Under the pieces are notes generated by a model. That model saw only the letters and a list, made by a program, of their open reading frames with translations. It did not search any database and was not told where the DNA came from. This document shows positions 16,696 to 24,808 of a stretch of 64,000 nt of DNA, one piece after another (position 1 is the first letter of the stretch; each line of letters starts with the position of its first letter). The position numbers and the translations under genes are program-made. Source of the DNA: Xanthomarina maritima (GTDB lineage Bacteria; Bacteroidota; Bacteroidia; Flavobacteriales; Flavobacteriaceae); assembly GCF_008084905.1 (NCBI RefSeq), contig NZ_VSFC01000052.1, forward strand, positions 124,001 to 188,000. The letters run 5' to 3'.

Positions 16696-17598
16696 ATGCT
16701 TTCGCATAAACACAAACTCATTTTACTAAAGTTCTTTAGTATGTTTTCTGTGGTTCGTGGTTATAATATTTTAATTATTGTTATAGCTCAATATTTAGCT
16801 TCCATTTACATTTTAGCACACAATAAATCTTTAAAAGAGGTAGTTTTAGATCTCAATTTATTCATGTTAGTAATGGCATCTTCTGCAGTTATTGCTGGAG
16901 GTTATATTATCAATAATTTCTATGATTCTGAAAAAGATTTAATTAATCGTCCTCAAAAATCAATGTTGGATAGATTAGTCAGCCAAAACACCAAACTGTC
17001 TTTTTATTTCGTTTTAAATTTTATTGCTGTTGTTTTGTCAAGCTACGTGTCTTTTAGGGCTGTTATTTTCTTCTCTATTTATATTTTTGCCATTTGGTTT
17101 TATTCACATAAATTAAAAAAATTACCATTTATTGGCAATCTAACTTCGGACATTTTAACTATCACACCATTTTTCATTGTTTTTATTTATTATAAAAATT
17201 TTGAAACTGTCGTTTTTGTTCATGCCATGTTTTTATTTTTAATTATTTCGATGCGAGAATTAACTAAAGACTTAGAAAACATGAAAGGCGATTTGGCACA
17301 AAATTATTTGACCATTCCTATTGTATATGGTGAAAATGTATCTAAGATAATGCTAACCGTTTTAATTCTATTAACGCTTATTCCAATCTACTTATTGGTA
17401 AATTATTTTAATGTTGGGTATATGAGCTATTATTTTTATTTTAGTTTATTACTCTTAATTTTATTCCTTGTTTTGTTGTGGAAATCTAAATCAAAAACTC
17501 ATTATCTTATTTTACATAATATATTAAAACTTATAATTGTTGCAGGAGTATTTAGTTTATCTCTTATAGATGTAGATTTACTTTTAAATAGAATTTAA
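16696..17598 (+). CDS. UbiA family prenyltransferase
   Basis: This 300-residue polytopic protein has about eight membrane helices and the two Asp-rich motifs of the UbiA superfamily: NNFYDSEKDLINRP and RELTKDLENMKGD. These bind the Mg-diphosphate of a prenyl donor. Location directly after the mevalonate genes, 11 bases from the kinase, fits an enzyme using prenyl diphosphate. Similar flavobacterial proteins are often labelled geranylgeranylglycerol-phosphate geranylgeranyltransferase, but the acceptor cannot be told from the sequence. Confidence 0.85.
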   Translation: MLSHKHKLILLKFFSMFSVVRGYNILIIVIAQYLASIYILAHNKSLKEVVLDLNLFMLVMASSAVIAGGYIINNFYDSEKDLINRPQKSMLDRLVSQNTKLSFYFVLNFIAVVLSSYVSFRAVIFFSIYIFAIWFYSHKLKKLPFIGNLTSDILTITPFFIVFIYYKNFETVVFVHAMFLFLIISMRELTKDLENMKGDLAQNYLTIPIVYGENVSKIMLTVLILLTLIPIYLLVNYFNVGYMSYYFYFSLLLLILFLVLLWKSKSKTHYLILHNILKLIIVAGVFSLSLIDVDLLLNRI

Positions 17599-17638
17599 GA
17601 TTTATTATTATGTTGCATGATTGCAAAGGGTCTTTCTG

Positions 17639-17646
17639 TATCTTTG
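17639..17646 (+). promoter_or_regulatory. Candidate -7 element for the pseudouridine-synthase gene
   Basis: TATCTTTG matches TAnnTTTG, 16 bases before the ATG at 17663. An ATTG at 17620-17623 is a weak -33 with a short spacer of 15 bases. Confidence 0.42.
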
Positions 17647-17662
17647 CACAAAATTAGTATTC

Positions 17663-18574
17663 ATGAGCAGACATCAAGGTAGCAGTAATAAAGGTAAATC
17701 TTCAGGAAGAGGACAACAAAAGGGAGGAGCAAACCAATCATCTGCTCGTGGTGGAAACACATCTCATAACAAAAGTTATTCTAGAGGAAATTCACCTATA
17801 AAAAAACAAAAATCTCCTACTTCTAAACCTCAAACTGAGAAAAAAGAGCCAGTAAAAAAGTCGGATCCAGATGAGATAAGATTAAACAAGTATATTGCTA
17901 ATTCTGGTATTTGTTCTCGCAGAGAAGCAGATGCACACATTGCTATTGGCTTAGTAACTGTTAATGGTAAAACAGTAACAGAAATGGGTTACAAAGTGAA
18001 ATTAGAAGATGAGGTTCGATACGATGGTAGACGCATAAACCCAGAAAAGAAAGCATATGTATTACTTAATAAGCCAAAAGGTTTTGCTACAACTACTGCT
18101 GAAGGGAAAGGCAGAACGGTTATGGATTTGGTTGCTAATGCAACGAGTTCTCGTGTTAAACCAATTGGACGTTTAGGAAGAAATTCTAAAGGACTTTTGT
18201 TATTTACTAATGATGAAACTATTGTTAAAAAATTCACTAATTCTAAAAATGGTGTTGCTCGGTTATTTCAAATTGAATTAGATAAGAATTTAAAGATTGA
18301 AGATCTTAAAAAAATTAGAGAAGGATTTAAAGTAGATGGGAAACTAATAGCAGTTGAAGAAATTAGCTATATAGATGGAGCCTCTAAGAAAGAAATTGGT
18401 CTTAAAATTAAGAACACAGGAAATACCATTATAAGAACTATTTTCGATGAGTTGAAATATGATATTATAAGCTTGGATTGTGTGGCTATAGGACATCTTA
18501 CAAAAAAAGATATTCCTCGTGGACATTGGAAACATCTTACAGAGCAGGAAGTGAATACTTTGAAGATGTTGTAG
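17663..18574 (+). CDS. RsuA/RluB-like pseudouridine synthase homologue lacking the catalytic Asp
   Basis: This 303-residue protein starts at the ATG at 17663; the open frame begins 14 codons earlier. A basic, low-complexity Gly/Ser/Lys-rich tail (about residues 1-75) precedes an S4 RNA-binding domain (IRLNKYIANSGICSRREADA). The RsuA/RluB catalytic domain follows (AYVLLNKPKGFATT, then VKPIGRLGRNSKGLLLFTND). In active enzymes this last motif reads GRLD with the nucleophilic Asp; here codon 172 is GGA, giving Gly. The fold and RNA-binding parts are intact, so it may be a non-catalytic rRNA-binding or assembly factor. Confidence 0.85.
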   Translation: MSRHQGSSNKGKSSGRGQQKGGANQSSARGGNTSHNKSYSRGNSPIKKQKSPTSKPQTEKKEPVKKSDPDEIRLNKYIANSGICSRREADAHIAIGLVTVNGKTVTEMGYKVKLEDEVRYDGRRINPEKKAYVLLNKPKGFATTTAEGKGRTVMDLVANATSSRVKPIGRLGRNSKGLLLFTNDETIVKKFTNSKNGVARLFQIELDKNLKIEDLKKIREGFKVDGKLIAVEEISYIDGASKKEIGLKIKNTGNTIIRTIFDELKYDIISLDCVAIGHLTKKDIPRGHWKHLTEQEVNTLKML

Positions 18575-18580
18575 TTTCAA

Positions 18581-19594
18581 TTAATTCTTGACCTTTACTG
18601 TATATGTGGAAATTAAATCATCCCCAAAATATAGATGCACATCATAAAAACCAATTGAATTAAACTGGTAATCTATAGTTAAAGATAAGTCTTCAATTAA
18701 AGTATTAGTAGGGTTGGTTTTTTTAATATGATGGCCATTATCAATTAAAAAACTAATATCTTTTTGTTCAATAGGTTTTTGAAGAACAAATTCAAAGGTT
18801 ACCTTATCATGTTTAGTAATTGAATGATGCATCTTTTTTGGAGCAGTGTGAGCTAATAAGTATTTATAAGCTTTACCATAAATTATAGGTGATTCTAAAA
18901 AAGTTTCAAATGTATTTGTGTTACCTTCAAGAAAAATCCATTTATTTTCAACTAGAAAGTGATTTACCGCAAATAATTCAGGTTCAGATAAAAAGAATCC
19001 ATCGTTATATTGAAAAGTAAACTCTAATGTCTCAGCATTTTGGAAACCACTTGCCCATGTTGGATCACATAAATACCACTTTCCATTTAACTCAACAGCA
19101 TTCCATGAATGGTTTGGAGATTTTAATTTTTCAATATTTGTAGTACTCGTTCTGCCATAACCATGAACAATCTCACATTTTATATTGGCTAAATCAGAGA
19201 GTTTTTTTACTAAATAAGCATAACCAGTACAAATTGTTTTTTTTTCCTCTAATAGCTTATGGAATATTATTTTATTAAATCGAGTATTCCAAGCGTTAAG
19301 TTTTAGACTGTCATTATAAAATTTATTTCTTTTTCGTTCATTCTTTAAATACAAATTATAATCATTCGAAATATTAGTGCAAACCCACATATAAATAGCT
19401 CTAAAGCGTTCAACTTCTGTAGGTAATCCAGAAGTTAGTTTATAAACTAGTTTTGGTAACTTATTTAGTTTTTCATCCTTGCATGCTAATGCATTACTAT
19501 CAGCTTTGCTAAAATCAATATGACTGAAATCAGATTGTTGAGCAAAAGTCTGGCATACAAAAATGAATGCTATTATATACCAGAGGTTTTTCAT
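18581..19594 (-). CDS. Secreted transglutaminase-like protein
   Basis: This 337-residue protein has a signal peptide (WYIIAFIFVCQTFAQQ). It has the transglutaminase/papain-like triad: Cys in KTICTGYAYLVKKLSDLA, His in SPNHSWNAVELNGKWYL and Asp in CDPTWASG. These lie at about residues 115-180; a C-terminal beta domain follows. Such proteins act as periplasmic proteases or amidases, or in crosslinking; the substrate is unknown. The stop lies 6 bases from the convergent pseudouridine-synthase gene, and the start is 14 bases from the stop of the upstream small beta-sandwich gene. Confidence 0.85.
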   Translation of the reverse strand: MKNLWYIIAFIFVCQTFAQQSDFSHIDFSKADSNALACKDEKLNKLPKLVYKLTSGLPTEVERFRAIYMWVCTNISNDYNLYLKNERKRNKFYNDSLKLNAWNTRFNKIIFHKLLEEKKTICTGYAYLVKKLSDLANIKCEIVHGYGRTSTTNIEKLKSPNHSWNAVELNGKWYLCDPTWASGFQNAETLEFTFQYNDGFFLSEPELFAVNHFLVENKWIFLEGNTNTFETFLESPIIYGKAYKYLLAHTAPKKMHHSITKHDKVTFEFVLQKPIEQKDISFLIDNGHHIKKTNPTNTLIEDLSLTIDYQFNSIGFYDVHLYFGDDLISTYTVKVKN

Positions 19595-19608
19595 CTGGAG
19601 AATTTAGA

Positions 19609-20022
19609 CTATTTTTTGCGTTTGGATTTATAAGGCTTATCTACTTCTAGAGCACCTGCCATTTCAACTATTTCAGTTCCCATTGAAATTTCTAGAAAAC
19701 TACTTTTTTCATCAATTGTTCTTTCTATCGTGTTAAATCCTAAATGTGTAAAAATTAAAACATCGTTCTTTTTTAATTCCTTTGGAAATGTAAATGTCCC
19801 ATCTTTATCAGAAAATGTTCCTACATTGGCACCTTTTAAAGTAATATTAGCCTCTAGAGGTTGGCCAAATTCATCAGTCACTATACCTTTAACAGTTATA
19901 TCTGTTTGTGCGTTGATAGGAACTGAAGCTAGTAAGGTAAAGATAAAAATACCAATCAAGCCCATAGCTTTTTTTAGTTTTAAGCTATTTCTGTTTTGCG
20001 TTAATGTCATGTGCGTTTTCAT
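19609..20022 (-). CDS. Secreted carboxypeptidase-regulatory-like (CarboxypepD_reg) domain protein
   Basis: This 137-residue protein has a signal peptide (LIGIFIFTLLASVPINAQ). One CarboxypepD_reg-like beta-sandwich follows, with VKGIVTDEFGQPLEANITLKG, GTFSDKDGTFTF and VLIFTHLGFNTIE. This domain is the N-terminal module of SusC/TonB-dependent receptors, but here it stands alone with a basic tail (KPYKSKRKK). An alternative start four codons in (MTLTQN) is possible. It lies upstream of the transglutaminase gene and is probably co-transcribed. Confidence 0.8.
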   Translation of the reverse strand: MKTHMTLTQNRNSLKLKKAMGLIGIFIFTLLASVPINAQTDITVKGIVTDEFGQPLEANITLKGANVGTFSDKDGTFTFPKELKKNDVLIFTHLGFNTIERTIDEKSSFLEISMGTEIVEMAGALEVDKPYKSKRKK

Positions 20023-20152
20023 AATATTATAGTTTTATTAATTTTTCTTTTACAATTTACCATGATTGTTTATTGGAATAAACGCTTCATAAAAAGTTAA
20101 GTTATTAATTCTATTTAAGATAGTGAAAAATCTTTAAAAAAAATCAAAAAAG

Positions 20153-20182
20153 TTTTGTGTGTCAAAAAATAAATTACATTTG
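20153..20182 (+). promoter_or_regulatory. Promoter of the polyamine operon leader
   Basis: TTTTG at 20153-20157, a 17-base spacer and TACATTTG at 20175-20182 match the Bacteroidota sigma-A consensus fully. Transcription would begin near 20188, about 290 bases before speA. The bases between 20023 and 20152 hold nothing else recognisable. Confidence 0.72.
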
Positions 20183-20187
20183 CAGCG

Positions 20188-20476
20188 CTTTTTGAAACTT
20201 ATTACACAAAGACAAAACTTTTAGCTGAACACATTGAACCATGTTTTTATGTTCGGGCTTTTGAAAATTAGGAAGTCATACTCAAAAGCTGCTTACAGAT
20301 TAAGCTACCGAATTTTAAAGCTAATTTCCGTTATACCAATTTATGCTAGTCAGCATAACTATGGCTTTGTCCCTACAACACAAAGTCAGATACAAATTTG
20401 ATTTGTACTCATTATTGTTTACTTTTAAACTTTTAGTTCCAAAAAATTAGAATAATTACATTTTTAAAAACATAGA
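20188..20476 (+). promoter_or_regulatory. Structured 5' leader of the speA operon (candidate cis-regulatory RNA)
   Basis: This stretch of about 290 bases has no convincing ORF. It contains four clear hairpins: GCTTTTGA with TCAAAAGC (20257-20289, 8 bp); TTATGCT with AGCATAA (20341-20358, 7 bp, AGTC loop); CTTTGT with ACAAAG (about 20365-20385); and TACAAAT with ATTTGTA (20391-20407, 7 bp, TTG loop). The CTTTGT arm can also pair with an ACAAAG near 20206, giving two alternative folds. No U-run terminator follows any hairpin. I do not recognise a known riboswitch class. Confidence 0.45.
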
Positions 20477-21874
20477 ATGAATACAAAATATATTGATTTA
20501 ATCAATCAAACTTTTTATTTCCCACAAGAAGAATTTAAACTTGAAGACAGACATCTTCAATTCCACGATATAGATTTAATGGGTTTAGTAGAAGAATATG
20601 GCACTCCATTAAAATTCACATATTTACCACAAATTTCAAATAATATAGGTCGTGCAAAACAATGGTTTGCAAAAGCTATTAAAAAACATAAATATAAAGG
20701 TAAATACCATTATTGTTATTGTACAAAAAGTTCACATTTTAAGCATGTTTTAAACGAAGCTTTAAAAAACGATATTCACATAGAAACCTCTTCTGCATTC
20801 GATATTGATATTGTTGAAAACCTAAAGGCAGAAGGTAAAATTACAAATAAAACTTATGTGATTAGCAATGGTTTTAAACGTGCTCAATATGTTACTAATA
20901 TTGCCAGACTAATTAATAATGGACAAAAGAATTGCATCCCAATTATTGATAATTACGAAGAAATAGACCTGCTTTCACAAGAAATAAAAGGAAAATTTAA
21001 TATTGGAATTCGAATAGCATCAGAAGAAGAACCAAAATTTGAGTTCTACACCTCTCGTTTAGGTATTGGTTACAAAAACATTGTGCCTTTTTATAAAAAT
21101 CAAATCAAGGATAATAAAAAAGTGAAACTTAAAATGTTGCACTTTTTTATAAATACTGGAATTCGTGACAATGCCTATTACTGGAACGAACTTTCTAAAT
21201 GTTTAAAGGTTTACACAAGTTTAAAACAAATTTGTCCATCTTTAGACAGTTTAAATATTGGAGGAGGATTTCCTATTAAAAACTCTTTGGCATTTGATTT
21301 TGATTACGAATATATGGTTGATGAAATTATCAATCAAATAAAATTATTTTGCGAACAAGAAGAAGTGCCTGTACCGAATATATTCACAGAATTTGGTAGT
21401 TTTACAGTAGGAGAAAGTGGAGGAGCTATTTATGAAGTGCTTTACCAAAAACAACAAAACGATCGTGAAAAATGGAACATGATTAATTCATCTTTCATTA
21501 CAACCTTACCAGATACATGGGCTATTAATAAACGTTTTATTATGCTGCCTATTAATAGATGGAACGATAGTTACGAACGAGTTTTGTTAGGAGGTTTAAC
21601 TTGCGATAGCGACGATTATTACAATAGCGAACAGCATATGAATGCTATTTATCTGCCAAAATATAATAAAGAAAAACCATTGTATCTTGGGTTCTTTAAT
21701 ACAGGAGCCTATCAAGAAACCATAGGTGGATTTGGAGGACTTCAACACTGTTTAATTCCTTCGCCGAAACATATATTAATAGACAAAGATGACGATGGAA
21801 ACATCTCAACAAAATTATTTAGTGAACAACAAAAAAGTGAAGACTTACTTAAAATTTTAGGTTACCATGGATAA
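20477..21874 (+). CDS. speA: Arginine decarboxylase (fold III PLP enzyme)
   Basis: This 465-residue protein resembles the shorter Bacteroidota arginine decarboxylases of the alanine-racemase/ornithine-decarboxylase fold. The PLP lysine is in YHYCYCTKSSHFKH. The phosphate-binding region is LNIGGGFPIKN, a TEFGSFTVGESG segment follows, and the C-terminal barrel contains GGLTCDSDDYY (the conserved Cys/Asp of the active site). It would convert arginine to agmatine, the first step of putrescine formation. It overlaps agmatinase by 8 bases. Substrate could also be a carboxy-polyamine, but the agmatinase neighbour favours arginine. Confidence 0.85.
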   Translation: MNTKYIDLINQTFYFPQEEFKLEDRHLQFHDIDLMGLVEEYGTPLKFTYLPQISNNIGRAKQWFAKAIKKHKYKGKYHYCYCTKSSHFKHVLNEALKNDIHIETSSAFDIDIVENLKAEGKITNKTYVISNGFKRAQYVTNIARLINNGQKNCIPIIDNYEEIDLLSQEIKGKFNIGIRIASEEEPKFEFYTSRLGIGYKNIVPFYKNQIKDNKKVKLKMLHFFINTGIRDNAYYWNELSKCLKVYTSLKQICPSLDSLNIGGGFPIKNSLAFDFDYEYMVDEIINQIKLFCEQEEVPVPNIFTEFGSFTVGESGGAIYEVLYQKQQNDREKWNMINSSFITTLPDTWAINKRFIMLPINRWNDSYERVLLGGLTCDSDDYYNSEQHMNAIYLPKYNKEKPLYLGFFNTGAYQETIGGFGGLQHCLIPSPKHILIDKDDDGNISTKLFSEQQKSEDLLKILGYHG

Positions 21875-22808
21875 TAAAACGTATGCTGGAATAGCAGAAG
21901 AATATTCAAAATTAGACAGTTCAAAAATAGTATTAATACCTGTGCCTTATGATGGGACTAGTACTTGGCAAAAAGGAGCAGATAAAGGTCCAGAAGCCTT
22001 TTTAAATGCTTCTGAAAACATGGAGCTTTATGATATAGAAACAGGAACAGAAGTATATCAACAAGGAGTTTTCTTAGCTGATGCTGTTACTGAAAATTCT
22101 TCGCCAGAAGCTATGGTTGAAGCTGTTCATCAAATAACCAAAAAGTATATTAAAAGAAATAAATTTGTAACCGCTTTTGGTGGTGAGCATTCTATTTCTA
22201 TTGGAACCATAAGAGCTTTTAATGAATGTTTCGACAATCTAACTGTTGTACAATTAGATGCACATGCAGATTTAAGAAAAGAATATCATGGTTCAAAATG
22301 TAATCATGCTTGTGCTTTATATGAAGCGAGTCAAACTACAAACTTAATTCAAATAGGTATTCGTTCTATGGACGTGATGGAAACTACGGTTATGGATACA
22401 GATAAAACGTATTTTGCTCATGAAATGGCTGAAGATGATACTTGGGTAGATAGTGCTATTGACCAAATGACAGACAATGTGTTTATTACCATAGATTTGG
22501 ATGCTTTCGATCCTTCTATCATGCCAAGTACAGGAACTCCAGAACCAGGAGGCTTGTTATGGTACGAAACTATGGATTTTTTAAAGCAGGTATTTGCAGA
22601 AAAAAACGTGGTTGGTTTTGATATTGTGGAGTTATGTCCAAACAAAATAGATAAGTCTTCAGATTTCTTAGCAGCAAAATTGTATTATAAAATGTTGAGC
22701 TATAAATTTCAAAATGAAAGTGTGGACGATGAGTATGACAACTCTTTTGATAATTCATACGTAAATAAAAATAATAATTCAAAATTCAATGAAGACGATG
22801 AGTACTAA
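21867..22808 (+). CDS. speB: Agmatinase (ureohydrolase family)
   Basis: This 313-residue protein has the manganese-binding ureohydrolase motifs GGEHSISIGTIRAF, VQLDAHADLRKEYHG and ITIDLDAFDPSIMPSTGTPE. These match agmatinase rather than arginase in context, since arginine decarboxylase is directly upstream. It converts agmatine to putrescine and urea. A short acidic/Asn-rich tail (about 25 residues) follows the core. The stop lies inside the next gene. Confidence 0.9.
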   Translation: MDNKTYAGIAEEYSKLDSSKIVLIPVPYDGTSTWQKGADKGPEAFLNASENMELYDIETGTEVYQQGVFLADAVTENSSPEAMVEAVHQITKKYIKRNKFVTAFGGEHSISIGTIRAFNECFDNLTVVQLDAHADLRKEYHGSKCNHACALYEASQTTNLIQIGIRSMDVMETTVMDTDKTYFAHEMAEDDTWVDSAIDQMTDNVFITIDLDAFDPSIMPSTGTPEPGGLLWYETMDFLKQVFAEKNVVGFDIVELCPNKIDKSSDFLAAKLYYKMLSYKFQNESVDDEYDNSFDNSYVNKNNNSKFNEDDEY

Positions 22809-23772
22809 AGGAGCGATTTCAAATTTTATAGAAAAATATTATTTACACTTTAATGCAGCTGCTTTAGTAGATGCAGCTAAAGGATATGAAGACCAATTAA
22901 ATTCTGGTGCTAAAATGCTAGTGTCTCTAGCAGGAGCTATGAGTACTGCCGAATTAGGTAAAATATTTGCTGAAATGATTCGTAAAGATAAAGTGCAAAT
23001 AATCTCTTGTACAGGAGCAAACTTAGAAGAAGATATTATGAATTTGGTGGCTCATTCTCATTACGAAAGAGTACCAAATTATAGAGATCTAACACCTCAA
23101 GAAGAGTGGGATTTATTGGAAAGAGGACTTAATAGAGTAACAGATACTTGTATTCCTGAAGAAGAAGCTTTTAGACGTTTGCAAAAACATATCGTGAAAA
23201 TCTGGAAAGATGCCGAAGCAAACGGAGAACGCTATTTTCCACACGAATTTATGTATAAATTATTGCTTTCTGGAGTTTTAGAAGAGTATTACGAAATTGA
23301 TATAAAAGACTCTTGGATGTATGCAGCTGCAGAGAAAAATTTACCAATTATTTGTCCAGGATGGGAAGATAGTACTATGGGTAATATTTTTGCTAGCTAT
23401 GTGCTTAAAGGAGAGTTAAAAGCAAGTACCATGAAATCTGGAATTGAATACATGACATTCTTAGCAGATTGGTACACTAATAATTCTGAGAAAGGGATTG
23501 GTTTCTTTCAAATAGGAGGAGGAATTGCTGGCGATTTCCCAATTTGTGTAGTCCCTATGTTGTATCAAGACATGGAACGTACAGACACACCTTTCTGGAG
23601 TTATTTCTGCCAAATTAGCGATTCTACAACCAGTTATGGATCTTACTCTGGAGCTGTTCCAAACGAAAAAATAACTTGGGGAAAATTAGATATTAACACG
23701 CCAAAGTTTATCATTGAAAGTGACGCAACCATCGTTGCACCATTAATATTTGCTTATTTATTAGACATGTAA
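22798..23772 (+). CDS. speY: Deoxyhypusine-synthase-like protein, probable homospermidine synthase
   Basis: This 324-residue protein belongs to the deoxyhypusine synthase family: KMLVSLAGAMSTAELGK (NAD site), ISCTGANLEED, GGGIAGDFPICVVPM, SGAVPNEKITWGKL (catalytic Lys in WGK, about residue 296) and ESDATIVAPLIFAYLL. Bacteria lack eIF5A, so hypusine synthesis is unlikely. In Anabaena a DHS homologue (SpeY) is needed for sym-homospermidine synthesis, and flavobacteria are known for homospermidine. An ATG three codons upstream (22789) is an alternative start. It overlaps speB by 11 bases, so the three enzymes are coupled. Confidence 0.82.
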   Translation: MSTKGAISNFIEKYYLHFNAAALVDAAKGYEDQLNSGAKMLVSLAGAMSTAELGKIFAEMIRKDKVQIISCTGANLEEDIMNLVAHSHYERVPNYRDLTPQEEWDLLERGLNRVTDTCIPEEEAFRRLQKHIVKIWKDAEANGERYFPHEFMYKLLLSGVLEEYYEIDIKDSWMYAAAEKNLPIICPGWEDSTMGNIFASYVLKGELKASTMKSGIEYMTFLADWYTNNSEKGIGFFQIGGGIAGDFPICVVPMLYQDMERTDTPFWSYFCQISDSTTSYGSYSGAVPNEKITWGKLDINTPKFIIESDATIVAPLIFAYLLDM

Positions 23773-23782
23773 CCTATAAAAA

Positions 23783-24139
23783 ATGAAACGAGTAATAGTA
23801 GATTATCAAAAACTAAACGAAGATATATTAGATCTTCTAGTTGAAAAATTCCCTGATGGTTATGATGATGAAGATATCATTTCCTTCAGAAATATTAAAA
23901 ATGAAATTGTTGAAGCCGTAGAAGTAAGAACAGAAGACACCATTTACCTAGTTAAAGTTGGTGTTAGATTAGTTCAAGCTATGGAAGATTATTCAGATGA
24001 TGATAATGATACTGACGATGATGATGTTGTTGGAGATGAGGAAGTTGTAAAAGATCTGGAATTTGATGATGCAGACGACGATGTGGACGATGTAGATGAT
24101 GTTGAAGACGTAGTAGATGTAGATGATGATGAAGATTAA
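23783..24139 (+). CDS. Small protein with a highly acidic tail, unknown
   Basis: This 118-residue protein starts 10 bases after the DHS-like gene. Residues 1-70 look folded (MKRVIVDYQKLNEDILDLLV, FRNIKNEIVEAVEVRTEDT). The last 50 residues are almost all Asp, Glu and Val (DDDNDTDDDDVVGDEE and similar). Similar acidic-tailed proteins occur in flavobacterial polyamine operons as far as I recognise, without a known role. Binding a polycation such as homospermidine is a speculative possibility. Confidence 0.7.
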   Translation: MKRVIVDYQKLNEDILDLLVEKFPDGYDDEDIISFRNIKNEIVEAVEVRTEDTIYLVKVGVRLVQAMEDYSDDDNDTDDDDVVGDEEVVKDLEFDDADDDVDDVDDVEDVVDVDDDED

Positions 24140-24151
24140 TGTAATGAAGTG

Positions 24152-24382
24152 ATGAGAGAAGCTGAATTTTTATCTTATAAAGATGGTTACTTTACCTTCT
24201 TATTTGAAAATGGAGAAGAACTAGTTTTCGATGAAGTTCATCCTAGAGTTTTAAAACAATTCGATTTAAAGAACGATAAAAGTTTAATTAACAAGTCTTT
24301 TAAAATAACTTTTATTGAAGTTTATGAAGATAATGACGAAGATTTCGTAATTTACAGAGTAGAAAGTTTAAAACCACTCTAA
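24152..24382 (+). CDS. Small hypothetical protein
   Basis: This 76-residue protein starts at the ATG at 24152; a GTG one codon upstream is less likely. It lies 12 bases after the acidic-tailed gene and is probably the last gene of the polyamine operon. It is a small alpha-beta protein (FLSYKDGYFTFLFENGEELV) rich in acidic residues. No family is recognised. Confidence 0.65.
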   Translation: MREAEFLSYKDGYFTFLFENGEELVFDEVHPRVLKQFDLKNDKSLINKSFKITFIEVYEDNDEDFVIYRVESLKPL

Positions 24383-24393
24383 TCTGTAAATTT

Positions 24394-24807
24394 ATGAATA
24401 CGTCTTTTCACATGTCAATACCATGTTTAAGTGTAAAAGAAACAAAAAATTTTTACACTAACAGTATTGGCGCAACTTCAGGCAGACATGCCCAAAATTG
24501 GGTTGATATAAATTTATTTGGTCACCAACTAACATTTATAAAAGCCGAAAAATTTAACTTTAATAGTCCAAATTATGTTTTCGAAGGTAAAATTTTACCC
24601 TCGTTTCATTTTGGAATTATAGTAGACGAAAAAACTTGGCAAGACATCTATTCTAAATTAAATAAACAAAATTTAGAAATTGTTGAGAAAACCACGTTTT
24701 TAAGTAACAAAGCAGGAGAGCATGCTTCTTTTTTTATAAAAGATCCAAACGATTATATGTTGGAATTTAAATGCTTTAAAGATTCTAAAAACATATTTAA
24801 ATCCTAA
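24394..24807 (+). CDS. VOC-superfamily (glyoxalase/dioxygenase-like) protein
   Basis: This 137-residue protein has the VOC beta-alpha-beta-beta-beta pattern: FHMSIPCLSVKETKNFYTNS (first metal His position), then LFGHQLTFI, SFHFGIIVDEKTWQDIY and FFIKDPNDYMLEFKCF with the C-terminal Glu ligand. Substrate cannot be predicted. It starts 11 bases after the small gene before it, so it may belong to the same transcript. Confidence 0.85.
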   Translation: MNTSFHMSIPCLSVKETKNFYTNSIGATSGRHAQNWVDINLFGHQLTFIKAEKFNFNSPNYVFEGKILPSFHFGIIVDEKTWQDIYSKLNKQNLEIVEKTTFLSNKAGEHASFFIKDPNDYMLEFKCFKDSKNIFKS

Positions 24808-24808
24808 T

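Noticed and set aside
20188-20476. 6S RNA, tmRNA or a known riboswitch
   Set aside because: No tRNA-like ends, no long central bubble with closing stem between the two ends, and no known aptamer core was recognised; it remains only a candidate leader.
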